From an uncultured Burkholderiales bacterium (lineage in GTDB: Bacteria; Pseudomonadota; Gammaproteobacteria; Burkholderiales; Burkholderiaceae_C): DNA of 64,000 nt. The position numbers were made by a program, and so were the translations under genes. Location: the NCBI GenBank assembly GCA_903820745.1, contig CAIJIT010000289.1, forward strand, positions 1 to 64,000, given 5' to 3'. A model generated the notes under the pieces. The model saw only the letters and a program-made list of their open reading frames with translations, was not told where the DNA came from and searched no databases. Numbering within the stretch: position 1 is the first letter of the stretch; each line of letters opens with the position of its first letter. Below, one piece after another: positions 50,172 through 59,420 of this stretch.

Positions 50172-52376
50172 CTACAAGTGCAAAGCCATCTCGGGTGAGC
50201 GCGGATCGTCGGCATGCAATTGCACATCGACTGAGAACTGCGTGCCGCAGCCCGGGCAGCAATATTTACGCACCACGACCGGTGCCTGCAGCAGGTAGCG
50301 GTTGGGCGCACTGAGGCTGGCCAGCGATTGCTCGACCAGCAAGGCGCGCTGGCGCGGATCCTCATTGGCCGGGCCCATCACATGCTCGCAGACGGTGCAG
50401 CCCAGCAGCGGCCCATGGGCGCTGGCACGCACGGCCATGGTTTCGCCCGCGCGAAACAGTTGCTCACCCTTGAACGAAGCGCCCGGCAGCCAATCGGGCC
50501 CCAGCCGCTTGCCGCTGTCGAGCCTGGCCTGCCGCAAGCGGGCGCGCGCCGCAGCGCTGGCCTCGGCGTCAACCGTCGCGCCGCCGGCAGCCAGCACCAC
50601 GCCATAGCTGCCCGAGGCTTCGTCAGCTGAACAAAATCCGCCTTCGACATCGAGCAGCACTTGCTGGGCGGGCCGTTGCAGCGGATCGCCGTAACCGCCG
50701 CCACCAGCGCAGAAATTCACCCAGACATCATTGGCCGCAAGCTTGCCGACATCCTTGGCTTCGGGAACGTCGATCCGCGCGCAGCTGAGGTCGTCCAGCG
50801 ACAGCGGGATCTTCCCCTGCTGCAGCAACTCGTGGACATTGGACTGGCGCAGCAAGAAGTTGCGCTGGATCGATCCTGGCATGCCGCCGGCCACGCCCTT
50901 GGTCTCGATATGGCTGTAGCCGCTGGCGAAGAACACCGCCTGGATGTCCGAGCTCGCCCCATGCGGCGTGATCATGTACTCGAGGCTGACGCCGCCGCGG
51001 TAGAGACCGGCGCCGGCGGTGTCCTGCTTCTCCTGACGATAGAGGTAGAGCACCGGCAGCAGGCCTTCGATGCGCTCGACGTTCGGGATGCCGTAGGACG
51101 GGGCGATCAGGTTGCCGCAGCTGTTGACGCCGTCGCGGAACGACCTTGCGCCGCCACCGCCGACCGAATCGGTGAACATATTGACGAAAGGCTTGCCATC
51201 GGCTTTCTGGCCGGCCAGCACGGCCATATTGGCGCCGCCGTAGCCCAGAGCGATCACTTCATCGCGCAAGTCTTCCGAACAGCCGTACAGCCTGGCCATC
51301 GTCTCCCACACCAGGTTGCCGGTTGATTGCGAGGCGTTCAGCGTGGCCATGCTGGTGCCGGCCGGGAAGCTGGCGTTGTTGATCGTGCCTTCTTCGGCAA
51401 TGATCTCGATGCAGTCGACCAACGCGCCATGGGACCAAGGCAGATCAAAACAAAGCAGTGGCAGCAGCACCTGCGTGACACCACCGAGCAGGCCGCTCCA
51501 GGCGCAGTTGATCGAGCCTGGCGCCTGGCGGTCGGTGCCGGTGAAGTCGAACGACAAGCGCTCGCCCGACTTGGTCATCGCCAGCTTCATCTTGTACAGA
51601 TGGTTGCTCACGCCGTCATGGTCGAGCAGGCCGTTGGCGTACCAGATGCCATCGGGCAGCCTTGCCAGGCGCTTGCGCACGGTGCGCCGCACATAGTCGA
51701 GGATCTGATCCTGCACGCCGAGGAACACCGCCAGGCTGTATTCGCGGATGATCTGGCGCAGCCGCTCGCTGGTGGTCTGCTGGGCCGAAATCTTGGCGCG
51801 CAGATTCAGCGCATTGACCGCTGGCGTGCGGGTATTGCGCAGGAAGATCGATTCCACATCCTTGTTGAAGACGCCGGCATTGATGATCTTCACTGGTGGC
51901 ATCAGTGGGCATTCTTCGAAACTGTTGGCTGCACCGACGCTCCAACTGCCCGGGCGCGGCCCGCCGACATCCATCTCGTGCATGACGATGCCGGTCCAGG
52001 CGACCAACTGGCCCTCCCAGAAGACCGGGCAGGCCACCGCGTAATCCATTGCATGCAGGGCGCCATGCCAAGGATCGTTGGTCATGAACATGTCGCCGTC
52101 ATGGATGTCACCGGCATGCGAAGCCAGCACCGACTGGATCACCACATCGAGCGCGGCGGCCTGGCGGATCACATAGACGCCGGTGAACAGGCCCTTGCCA
52201 TCGGCCGTCAGGATCGCGGTGTTGAAATCGCCCGACTCATAAACGGCGGGTGAGCCCGAAATCTGGCCGGCGATCAGGCCCATTTCGTCGTTGATCTCCC
52301 ACAGCCGGTGGCGCAACACTTCAAAGGTCACCCGGTCGATCGTGCCGGTCTTGATTTCGGGGCTGTTTTCCATCAT
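50172..52376 (-). CDS. Hydantoinase B/oxoprolinase subunit fused to an acetone-carboxylase-gamma-like zinc module
   Basis: 734-residue HyuB-family protein, longer than the usual 520-600. The main part (about residues 10-580) has the family pattern IDRVTFEVLRHRLWEINDEM, GDMFMTNDPWHGALHAMD and GGGGYGDPLQR. The extra C-terminus (about 640-734) carries GCTVCEHVMGP and VVRKYCCPGCGTQFSVDVQ, resembling the gamma subunit of acetone carboxylases (EYFCPECGT-type cysteines). The pair therefore looks more like an ATP-dependent carboxylase than a hydantoinase. ATG at 52376 overlaps the hyuA stop by 4 bp. Substrate unknown. Confidence 0.83.
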   Translation of the reverse strand: MMENSPEIKTGTIDRVTFEVLRHRLWEINDEMGLIAGQISGSPAVYESGDFNTAILTADGKGLFTGVYVIRQAAALDVVIQSVLASHAGDIHDGDMFMTNDPWHGALHAMDYAVACPVFWEGQLVAWTGIVMHEMDVGGPRPGSWSVGAANSFEECPLMPPVKIINAGVFNKDVESIFLRNTRTPAVNALNLRAKISAQQTTSERLRQIIREYSLAVFLGVQDQILDYVRRTVRKRLARLPDGIWYANGLLDHDGVSNHLYKMKLAMTKSGERLSFDFTGTDRQAPGSINCAWSGLLGGVTQVLLPLLCFDLPWSHGALVDCIEIIAEEGTINNASFPAGTSMATLNASQSTGNLVWETMARLYGCSEDLRDEVIALGYGGANMAVLAGQKADGKPFVNMFTDSVGGGGARSFRDGVNSCGNLIAPSYGIPNVERIEGLLPVLYLYRQEKQDTAGAGLYRGGVSLEYMITPHGASSDIQAVFFASGYSHIETKGVAGGMPGSIQRNFLLRQSNVHELLQQGKIPLSLDDLSCARIDVPEAKDVGKLAANDVWVNFCAGGGGYGDPLQRPAQQVLLDVEGGFCSADEASGSYGVVLAAGGATVDAEASAAARARLRQARLDSGKRLGPDWLPGASFKGEQLFRAGETMAVRASAHGPLLGCTVCEHVMGPANEDPRQRALLVEQSLASLSAPNRYLLQAPVVVRKYCCPGCGTQFSVDVQLHADDPRSPEMALHL

Positions 52377-54487
52377 GCCTCCCTGCGAAAAGTCAGTCTG
52401 ATGCCACCCATGCTGTCGACCTGCGCCAGCGCGCCTGGCGGCAGCACCACCGTATCGGCGAAACGCTGGATGATGGCCGGCCCTTCGACCTGCTGGCCGC
52501 TATGCAAGCGCTCACCGGCATGGATCGCGGTCTTGATGAATCCGCCCGCTGCCTTGAACCAGGCATCGCGTTCACCGACCTGCGAATTGGCCCGCATCGC
52601 ACCGTCCTCGCCCTCCAGCAGCGGGCGTTTGATGCCGACGCGGCCGGCCGCCCTCAGGGTGGCGATTTCGATGCCGGCTGCCGCATAAGCGCTGCCCTTG
52701 CCGTAAGTCATTTCGTAGGTGCGCACGAAGTCGTCGGGCAGTTCGGCCGCCGCTGCCTGGGTCAGGATGCCTAAGGGCAGGCTGACTTCCATCTCGTGCA
52801 CCTGCATGCCGAAGCGCATGTCGGCATAGCGTTGCAGCCGCGCGGCGCTGGCCTCAAAGCCGACCTGGGCAAAGCGCGCCAGCACCCTGGCGTCAAGCGC
52901 TGCGCAGGCCAAGTTCAAGCGCGCCAGGTCCTCATCCGACAGCGGCAGGCTGAGGGTCAGCGACTGTTCCTCCTGCAGCACGATGTCGGTGGTGAGCATG
53001 CCGAGCGCGGAAAAAACCCCCGAATCGGCCGGAATATAGGCGAACTTTGCGCCGACCTGTTCGGCCAGGAAAGCCGCAAACACCGGGCCGGCCCCGCCGT
53101 AGACGAACAGGGCGAAGTTGCGTGGATCAAGGCCGCGTTCCACTGTCACCTTGCGCACCAGGTCGGCCATCTGCGCATTCGATATTTCGACAATGCCTGC
53201 CGCCGTCGCCATCGGCTCCATCTGCACGGCCTGCGCCAGCTTTGTCAGCGCGGCATGGGCCGCAGCCTGGTCGACCCGGACCTTGCCGCCGAGCAAGAAA
53301 TCCGGGCTCAGATAGCCCAGCGCGACATGGGCATCGGTGACCGTCATTTCGGTGCCGCCATTGCCGTAGGCCGCCGGACCGGGCGATGAGCCGGCACTGC
53401 GCGGGCCGACTCGCAGCATGCCGCCGTCATCGACCCAGCCGATGCTGCCGCCGCCCGCGCCGACCGATTTGACATAGACCTTGGGCGCCAGATAGGCATA
53501 TTTGCCGATCACCGGCAAGGGGTCCATTTGCACCTTGTCGTCAAAAATCAATCCGACGTCGAAGGTGGTGCCACCGACATCGGCGCAGATCAAGCTTTGC
53601 TCGCCGATCAGGCTGGCGAGATAGCGGGCGCCGAGCACGCCGCCGGCCGGGCCTGAATCGACCGTCAGGATCGGCCTGCCGAGCACCGAATCGACCGCGC
53701 ACAGGCCGCCACCGGACTGCATCACCAGCAAGGCGCAGTTCATGCCCAACTGCTTGAGCCGCTGCTCAAGCCGTAGCAAATATTCGCCCACCACCGGGCC
53801 GATATAGGAATTGAAAACGGTCGAGACGCTGCGTTCATATTCACCCGAGCGCGGCGCCACCTCGCAGGACACCGACACGAACAGGCCGGGATGGCGTTGG
53901 CGCACCAGATCACGGATGCGCAGTTCATGCAACGGATTCCTGAACGACCAGAGCAGGCAGATCGCCAGCGAAGCCACGCCGCTGGCCACCAGTTCATCAA
54001 CATCGCGGGCGACGCGGTCGAGGTCGAGTGCCACCAGCACACAGCCGTCGCGGTCGATCCGCTCGACCACGCCGCGGATGTCGCGCGGCGCGACGATCGG
54101 CGGGTCGGCCTTGTCGAGATGGGTGACATGGATTTTTTCGCGCTCGGACAAGCCGACCACCTTCTGCCTGGCCCGTCCGATGGTGATGCTCTGCTCATGG
54201 CCCAGCGTCATCAGCAAACCGGTGCGCGCGCCGCGCCGCTCGGCCAGCGCATTGGTGCCGACGGTGGTGCCATGCACAAACAGGTTGGCGCGGGTCACCA
54301 GCAGGCCGACATCCACACCAAGCCGGGCCGCTGCCATTTCCAGGCAATCGATCACTCCGCGCGAAGGGTCGTCATGGGTCGTCAGCGCCTTGGCGGTCAG
54401 ACGCTCGCCAGTGGCGCCGATCATCACGCAGTCGGTAAATGTGCCGCCGATGTCGACGGCGATCTTCAGTTCACCTTCAAGCTTCAT
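52373..54487 (-). CDS. Hydantoinase A/oxoprolinase family subunit (ATP-dependent)
   Basis: 704-residue HyuA-family protein with the actin-like ATPase fold used by N-methylhydantoinases, oxoprolinases and acetone/acetophenone carboxylases. N-terminal phosphate motif IAVDIGGTFTDCVMIG, then NLFVHGTTVGTNALAERRGA, and the second domain with LICADVGGTTFDVGLI and VKSVGAGGGSIGWVD. The C-terminal FAGGAGPVFAAF-like block reads FVYGGAGPVFAAFLAEQVGA. It works with the B subunit encoded downstream. The 5' region (54488-54610) carries the same 28-bp motif as the LysR/FAH intergenic region. Confidence 0.9.
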   Translation of the reverse strand: MKLEGELKIAVDIGGTFTDCVMIGATGERLTAKALTTHDDPSRGVIDCLEMAAARLGVDVGLLVTRANLFVHGTTVGTNALAERRGARTGLLMTLGHEQSITIGRARQKVVGLSEREKIHVTHLDKADPPIVAPRDIRGVVERIDRDGCVLVALDLDRVARDVDELVASGVASLAICLLWSFRNPLHELRIRDLVRQRHPGLFVSVSCEVAPRSGEYERSVSTVFNSYIGPVVGEYLLRLEQRLKQLGMNCALLVMQSGGGLCAVDSVLGRPILTVDSGPAGGVLGARYLASLIGEQSLICADVGGTTFDVGLIFDDKVQMDPLPVIGKYAYLAPKVYVKSVGAGGGSIGWVDDGGMLRVGPRSAGSSPGPAAYGNGGTEMTVTDAHVALGYLSPDFLLGGKVRVDQAAAHAALTKLAQAVQMEPMATAAGIVEISNAQMADLVRKVTVERGLDPRNFALFVYGGAGPVFAAFLAEQVGAKFAYIPADSGVFSALGMLTTDIVLQEEQSLTLSLPLSDEDLARLNLACAALDARVLARFAQVGFEASAARLQRYADMRFGMQVHEMEVSLPLGILTQAAAAELPDDFVRTYEMTYGKGSAYAAAGIEIATLRAAGRVGIKRPLLEGEDGAMRANSQVGERDAWFKAAGGFIKTAIHAGERLHSGQQVEGPAIIQRFADTVVLPPGALAQVDSMGGIRLTFRREA

Positions 54488-54546
54488 GGGGATTTCCGGT
54501 TTCGAATCAGGCTGGCCGATCTTCCTTCATCGCTTGCCCGACCCGG

Positions 54547-54574
54547 AAATCGAATGATCGTATAAGCCAAATCC
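54547..54574. promoter_or_regulatory. Conserved 28-bp motif, copy 2, upstream of hyuA
   Basis: Matches positions 49156-49183 at 23 of 28 sites in the same orientation, including the leading AAATCGAATGA, the central TATAAG and the final AAATCC. The T-N11-A spacing is kept. It lies about 60 bp upstream of the hyuA start, where an activator site or promoter would be expected. Confidence 0.55.
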
Positions 54575-54610
54575 ACAGCAAGAATGGACCCACCCGGCGG
54601 CCTGGCCGGC

Positions 54611-56164
54611 TCAGGTCACTGGCGCCGGATTGAACAGCACCAGGGCGTTGTGAAGCTTCCAATGCTCGGCCCAGGTCTTCTTGCGGCCGCTGGCCACCTC
54701 GAGCATCAGGTGGAAGAGCTCCCAACCGACGGCCTCGATCGTCGCGCTGCCATCGGCGATTTTGCCGGCGTTGATGTCCATCAGGTCATGCCAGCGGCGC
54801 GCCAGGTCGCTGCGTGTGGCCACTTTGATCACCGGGCATTCGGCCAGGCCATAGGGCGTGCCGCGGCCGGTGGTAAAGACATGCAAATTCATGCCGGCGG
54901 CCAATTGCAACGTGCCGCAGATGAAGTCGCTGGCCGGCGTGGCGGCATAGCTGAGCCCCTTGACCTTGAGCTTTTCGCCCGGCGCCAGCACATGACTGAT
55001 CGCTGCCGAACCCGACTTGACGATCGACCCCATCGCCTTTTCGACGATATTGGACAAGCCGCCCAGCTTGTTGCCCGGCGTGGTGTTGGCACTGCGATCG
55101 ACCTTGCCGCGCTGCAGATAGGCGTCGTACCAGGCCATTTCACGGATCATCGCATCGGCCACTTCGGGATTGCTGGCCCTGGCAGTCAGCTGCGCGATGC
55201 CGTCGCGCACTTCGGTGGTTTCCGAGAACATCACGCTGGCGCCGGCACGCACCAGCAGGTCGGTGCAAAAACCGACGGCCGGGTTGGCGGTGACGCCCGA
55301 AAAAGCATCGCTGCCGCCGCATTGCACGCCGACCACCAACTCGCTGGCCGGCATGGTCTCGCGCCGTCGCGCATTCAGGCGTTCGAGATGAGGCCTGGCA
55401 TTGGCAACGATCTTGTCGACCATCGACATGAAACCGACATGGGCATCGTCTTGCAGACACACCACATCGAGAGCCGCCGGGCCGCGTTCATCGGCGATGG
55501 CGAATGATCCTGGCGGCAGCAGTCGCTCGGGCTGCAGCTTCTCGCAGCCCAGGCTGACCACCATCACCTCACCGCCGAAATTGGGATTCAGGCTGATATT
55601 GCGCAGCGTGCGGATCGGGATCTCGGCGCCCGGCGCGTCGATGGCAACGCCGCAGCCATAGCTATGCTCGAGCCCGACCACGTCGTCGACCTGAGGGAAT
55701 TGCGGCAGCAACTCGGCCTTGATGCGCTGCAGCGCGAAATCGACCACGCCGGCAACGCATTGCACGGTGGTGGTGATGGCCAGGATGTTGCGCGTGCCGA
55801 CCGATCCATCGGCGTTGCGGTAGCCCTCGAAGGTATAGCCTTGCAGCGCCGGCATGGGTGCTGGCTTGATCGTGGCGATCGGCAAGTTGTCGAGTCCGCG
55901 CGCCTCGGGCATGCGCAACAGTCGCTCATGCACCCAGCTGCCGGCCGCAATGTCCTTCAGCGCATAGCCGATCGGGATGCCGTAGCGCAATACCGCAGCA
56001 TCGGCGGCCAGGTCGACCAGGGCCACCTTGTGCCCTTGTGGCACACGGTCGCGCAATTGCAAGCCGGATGCCAACACCACGCCAGCGGCGAGTCCGCCGT
56101 CATTGGCCACGATCGCCACATTGTCGAGTTCATGCATGCTGATCGTCAGCGGCGATGAGTTCAT
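54611..56164 (-). CDS. garD: Galactarate dehydratase (UxaA/GarD family)
   Basis: 517-residue Fe-dependent dehydratase converting galactarate to 5-keto-4-deoxy-glucarate. A SAF-like N-terminal domain precedes the UxaA core. The GarD-specific end is clear: [39 protein letters not shown] and FNPAPVT. The core shows [20 protein letters not shown] and [20 protein letters not shown]. Length matches E. coli GarD (523). Fifth gene of the aldarate operon, 158 bp after garR. It takes the product of udh and the lactonase at 38-40 kb. Confidence 0.9.
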   Translation of the reverse strand: MNSSPLTISMHELDNVAIVANDGGLAAGVVLASGLQLRDRVPQGHKVALVDLAADAAVLRYGIPIGYALKDIAAGSWVHERLLRMPEARGLDNLPIATIKPAPMPALQGYTFEGYRNADGSVGTRNILAITTTVQCVAGVVDFALQRIKAELLPQFPQVDDVVGLEHSYGCGVAIDAPGAEIPIRTLRNISLNPNFGGEVMVVSLGCEKLQPERLLPPGSFAIADERGPAALDVVCLQDDAHVGFMSMVDKIVANARPHLERLNARRRETMPASELVVGVQCGGSDAFSGVTANPAVGFCTDLLVRAGASVMFSETTEVRDGIAQLTARASNPEVADAMIREMAWYDAYLQRGKVDRSANTTPGNKLGGLSNIVEKAMGSIVKSGSAAISHVLAPGEKLKVKGLSYAATPASDFICGTLQLAAGMNLHVFTTGRGTPYGLAECPVIKVATRSDLARRWHDLMDINAGKIADGSATIEAVGWELFHLMLEVASGRKKTWAEHWKLHNALVLFNPAPVT

Positions 56165-56266
56165 CAGCGTGTCTCCATCAGCAGGCAGCGGCCCGCCATA
56201 GTTGGTCTTGTCGCCTTGGTCGGCTTGACATCCTGATTTTCAGGACTGACGAAAGTAAGCTTTTTT

Positions 56267-56292
56267 CCGTTCGTCCTGAGCCTGTCGAAGGG
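56267..56292. repeat. Single-arm copy of the CTGAGCCTGTCGAAGG repeat
   Basis: The segment repeats the left arm of the two units at 14667-14857 almost exactly (CCGTTCGTCCTGAGCC, then TGTCGAAGGG) but lacks the ACAGGCTCAG partner nearby. It lies in the 158-bp gap between garR and garD. A small stem TCCTGATTTTCAGGA at 56231-56245 is close by. Confidence 0.65.
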
Positions 56293-56322
56293 CTCGGCGC
56301 GCCCCGGGGCGAATTGCCCGCT

Positions 56323-57216
56323 TCAGCCCTGGGCCACTTCATGCTGGCCCATCAGCTCGAGCGCCTTCACCAGCGCCGAATGGTCGAGCTCAGCCATGCC
56401 ATTGGCAGCGCAAACCTGCATCAACTGGGCCGCGCCCGCGGTCTGCGGCAAGGCCAGGCCGAGCTCGCTTGCGCCTTGCAATGCCAGGCCCAGATCTTTC
56501 TGATGCAGCTTGATGCGAAAGCCCGGTGCGAAGGTTCGCTTGATCATTCGCTCGCCATGCACTTCGAGGATGCGGCTGGCCGCGAACCCGCCCATCAGCG
56601 CTTGCCGAACCTTGACCGGGTCGGCGCCGGCCTTGCTGGCGAACAGCAGCGCTTCGCTGACTGCGGCAATATTCAGCGCCACGATGATCTGGTTGGCCAC
56701 CTTGGTGGTCTGGCCGTCGCCATTGCCGCCAACCAGGGTGATGTTCTTGCCCATTTTTTCGAGCAGCGGCCGTACCTTCTCGAACACGGCTGCATCGCCG
56801 CCGCACATGATGGTCAGGCTGCCTGCTTTGGCGCCGACCTCGCCGCCGGACACCGGCGCATCGACATAGTCGGCGCCCAGCGCGTTGATCTTCAGCGCGA
56901 AAGCCTTGGTGGCCATCGGCGAGATGCTGCTCATGTCGACGATCACCTTGCGCGGACTTTGGCCGGTCAAGGCCGAGGCAATGCCATCGGGGCCGAACAG
57001 GACCGCTTCGACATCGGGTGTGTCGGGGACCATGATGAAAATCACCTCGGCCTGGCGGGTCACTTCAGCCGCATTGGCGCAGGCTTGCGCCGCCGAGGCC
57101 GCGATGCTCTCGGGCAAACGGCTGCGGGTGCTCACGAACAATTGGTGGCCTGCATTCAGCAGGTGCAGTGCCATGGGTGCGCCCATGATGCCCAGGCCGA
57201 TGAATCCGATCTTCAT
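56323..57216 (-). CDS. garR: Tartronate semialdehyde reductase (2-hydroxy-3-oxopropionate reductase)
   Basis: 297-residue beta-hydroxyacid dehydrogenase reducing tartronate semialdehyde to D-glycerate. N-terminal dinucleotide motif GFIGLGIMGAPMALHLLNAG, substrate motif YVDAPVSGGEVGAKAGSL, and the catalytic Lys segment GQTTKVANQIIVALN; C-terminal KDLGLALQGASELGLALP is typical of the family. ATG at 57216, 33 bp after the aldolase gene. It uses one product of the aldolase next to it. Confidence 0.92.
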   Translation of the reverse strand: MKIGFIGLGIMGAPMALHLLNAGHQLFVSTRSRLPESIAASAAQACANAAEVTRQAEVIFIMVPDTPDVEAVLFGPDGIASALTGQSPRKVIVDMSSISPMATKAFALKINALGADYVDAPVSGGEVGAKAGSLTIMCGGDAAVFEKVRPLLEKMGKNITLVGGNGDGQTTKVANQIIVALNIAAVSEALLFASKAGADPVKVRQALMGGFAASRILEVHGERMIKRTFAPGFRIKLHQKDLGLALQGASELGLALPQTAGAAQLMQVCAANGMAELDHSALVKALELMGQHEVAQG

Positions 57217-57249
57217 GCTGTGTTCTCGATGTGAAATGGTGATTGGGAA

Positions 57250-58041
57250 TCAGTAGCTGCCGCTGGCTGCAGGCGGCGGATTTCCCGCGCGCATCGCCGC
57301 CATCACTTGCTGCGCACCGGCGGCCATCAAGCGGGCGTCGGAGCTGACGGTGACGAACTGGAAGCCTTTGGCGATGCGCTCGAGCGCTTTGCGGGTCGAT
57401 CCGTTGTGGATGCCGGCCACCAGGCCATGCGCCTTCGCGCGGGCCAGGATATGGTCAACCGCCGCGGCGGCGCGGGGGTCCAGATCGTCGAAGGTCGGCG
57501 TGCAGCCCAGCGCCAGGGAGAGGTCCGAAGGGCCGATGTAAATCGCATCGAGTCCCTCGACCGACATGATCTCGTCCAGGTTATCCAGGGCCTGGGCGGT
57601 TTCGATCATCGCGAAGGTGACGATGGTGTCATTGGCATGCTGTGGATAGTCGGCGCCGCTGTAGAGCAGCGCCCGCACCGGGCCGAAGCTGCGCGTGCCG
57701 CGCGGCGCGTAATGGGTCCAGGCGACAAGTTTTTGGGCGTCTTCTTTGGTGTTGACCATCGGGCAGATCAGGCCATAAGCGCCCGCGTCCAGGGTCTTCA
57801 TCAGGATGCCGGGTTCCAGCCAAGGCACGCGCACGACCGGCACCGTTGGCGTGGTGCTGATGGCCTGCAGCATGGGCACCATTGTGGTGTAGTCGACAAC
57901 GCCATGTTGCAGGTCGATCGTCAAGCTGTCCCAGCCCTGGTGGGCCATGGTTTCGGCCGAAAAGCTGTTGCCGATCGCCAGCCAGCCGTTGACCACGGCA
58001 CCGCCGGATTGCCAGATTTCTCGCAGTTTGTTCGGTCTCAT
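57250..58041 (-). CDS. HpcH/HpaI-family aldolase (GarL-like, 5-keto-4-deoxyglucarate aldolase candidate)
   Basis: 263-residue class II aldolase of the HpcH/HpaI family. Features are GWDSLTIDLQHGVVDYTTMV (catalytic His region), VRVPWLEPGILMKTLDAGAY (Arg), and metal ligands in IETAQALDNLDEIMSVEGLD and YIGPSDLSLALG. In this operon it most likely cleaves 5-keto-4-deoxyglucarate to pyruvate and tartronate semialdehyde, the GarL role. Its sequence has its own group flavour within the family, so a related 2-keto-3-deoxy acid is possible. ATG at 58041. Confidence 0.8.
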   Translation of the reverse strand: MRPNKLREIWQSGGAVVNGWLAIGNSFSAETMAHQGWDSLTIDLQHGVVDYTTMVPMLQAISTTPTVPVVRVPWLEPGILMKTLDAGAYGLICPMVNTKEDAQKLVAWTHYAPRGTRSFGPVRALLYSGADYPQHANDTIVTFAMIETAQALDNLDEIMSVEGLDAIYIGPSDLSLALGCTPTFDDLDPRAAAAVDHILARAKAHGLVAGIHNGSTRKALERIAKGFQFVTVSSDARLMAAGAQQVMAAMRAGNPPPAASGSY

Positions 58042-58077
58042 GATGGGTTTCCTGTCGGGGGTGGATGAGATCTGTAT

Positions 58078-59412
58078 TTAACGATCCAGCGCAGGGCGCT
58101 TGGGGTTGAAGGTCCAGCCTGGAATCAGGTATTGCATCGCCATGGCGTCGTCGCGCGAGCCCAGACCATGCTGGAGGTAAAGCTGATGCGCTTTCTCGAC
58201 TTCGACCATGTCGAGCTCGACGCCCAGGCCTGGTTTTTTCGGAACTTGCACATGGCCGCCGATGATCTGCAGCGGCTCCCGGGTCAGACGCTGCCCGTCC
58301 TGCCAGATCCAATGGGTGTCGATTGCGGTCACACGCCCCGGGGCTGCTGCGCCGACATGGGTGAACATGGCCAGCGAAACATCGAAATGGTTGTTCGAAT
58401 GCGAACCCCAGGTCAGGCCCCAGTCGCGGCAAGTCTGTGCCACCCGCACCGAGCCGGCCATGGTCCAGAAATGCGGGTCGGCCAGCGGAATGTCGACGCT
58501 TTGCAGCGACAGCGCGTGGGTCAGTTGGCGCCAGTCGGTTGCGACCATATTGGTCGCCGTCGGCAGGCCGGTGGCGCGGCGGAATTCGGCCATCACTTCG
58601 CGGCCCGAATAACCGTCTTCGGCGCCGCAAGGGTCCTCGGCATAGGCGACCACGCCATGCATGTCGCGCATCAGGCGAACCGCATCCTGCAGCAGCCAGC
58701 CGCCGTTTGGATCCAGCGTCACTCGGGCTTGCGGGAGACGCTCATGCAGCGCGTGGATTGCTTCAACTTCCTCGTCGCCGCGCAACACGCCGCCCTTGAG
58801 CTTGAAGTCGTTGAAACCATAGCGTTCGCGCGCCGCTTCGGCCAGCCGCACGATCGCCTCGGGCGACATGGCTTTTTCATGCCGTAGCCGCGACCAGGCG
58901 TCGCCGGCATCGGCCTGGCTGGCATAGGGCAGATCAGTTGAGGTCCGGTCGCCGATATAGAACAGATAGCCGAGCATCTCGACCGCATCGCGCTGCTGTC
59001 CTTCGCCCAGCAGGGCCGCCACCGGCAGGTCCAGGTGCTGACCCAGCAAGTCGAGCAAGGCCGATTCGATCGCGGTGACCGCATGGATCGTGGTGCGCAG
59101 GTCGAAGGTCTGCAAGCCGCGCCCGCCGCTGTCGCGGTCGGCGAAGGTCTGCTGGATGCGCTGCAGCAGGCCGGCATGGGCACCCATGGCCTGCCCGACC
59201 ACCAGTTCCCTTGCGTCCTCCAGCGTCTGGCGGATCTTCTCGCCGCCCGGCACTTCGCCGACGCCGGTGCGGCCGGCGCTGTCGGTCAGGATCAGCAGGT
59301 TGCGGGTAAAAAACGGCCCATGCGCGCCGCTCAGGTTGAGCAGCATGCTGTCGCGACCTGCAACGGGGATCACCCGTAGCGCGGTGATGACGGGGGTGGA
59401 ATTGGCAGCCAT
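58078..59412 (-). CDS. gudD: Glucarate dehydratase (enolase superfamily)
   Basis: 444-residue enolase-superfamily enzyme that dehydrates D-glucarate (often also idarate) to 5-keto-4-deoxyglucarate. The KxK motif is [13 protein letters not shown], metal ligands occur at [15 protein letters not shown] and [12 protein letters not shown], the Asn/Asp at [11 protein letters not shown], and the catalytic His at [23 protein letters not shown] at 59412 has GAGG about 7 nt upstream and lies 8 bp after the receptor gene; a TTG at 59424 would overlap it. With garD it covers both aldarates derived from pectin and other uronates. Confidence 0.93.
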   Translation of the reverse strand: MAANSTPVITALRVIPVAGRDSMLLNLSGAHGPFFTRNLLILTDSAGRTGVGEVPGGEKIRQTLEDARELVVGQAMGAHAGLLQRIQQTFADRDSGGRGLQTFDLRTTIHAVTAIESALLDLLGQHLDLPVAALLGEGQQRDAVEMLGYLFYIGDRTSTDLPYASQADAGDAWSRLRHEKAMSPEAIVRLAEAARERYGFNDFKLKGGVLRGDEEVEAIHALHERLPQARVTLDPNGGWLLQDAVRLMRDMHGVVAYAEDPCGAEDGYSGREVMAEFRRATGLPTATNMVATDWRQLTHALSLQSVDIPLADPHFWTMAGSVRVAQTCRDWGLTWGSHSNNHFDVSLAMFTHVGAAAPGRVTAIDTHWIWQDGQRLTREPLQIIGGHVQVPKKPGLGVELDMVEVEKAHQLYLQHGLGSRDDAMAMQYLIPGWTFNPKRPALDR

Positions 59413-59420
59413 TGCTGACC

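Noticed and set aside
56231-56245. Stem TCCTGATTTTCAGGA between garR and garD as an intrinsic terminator
   Set aside because: The stem is short and not followed by a T-run in either direction that would end a gar transcript.
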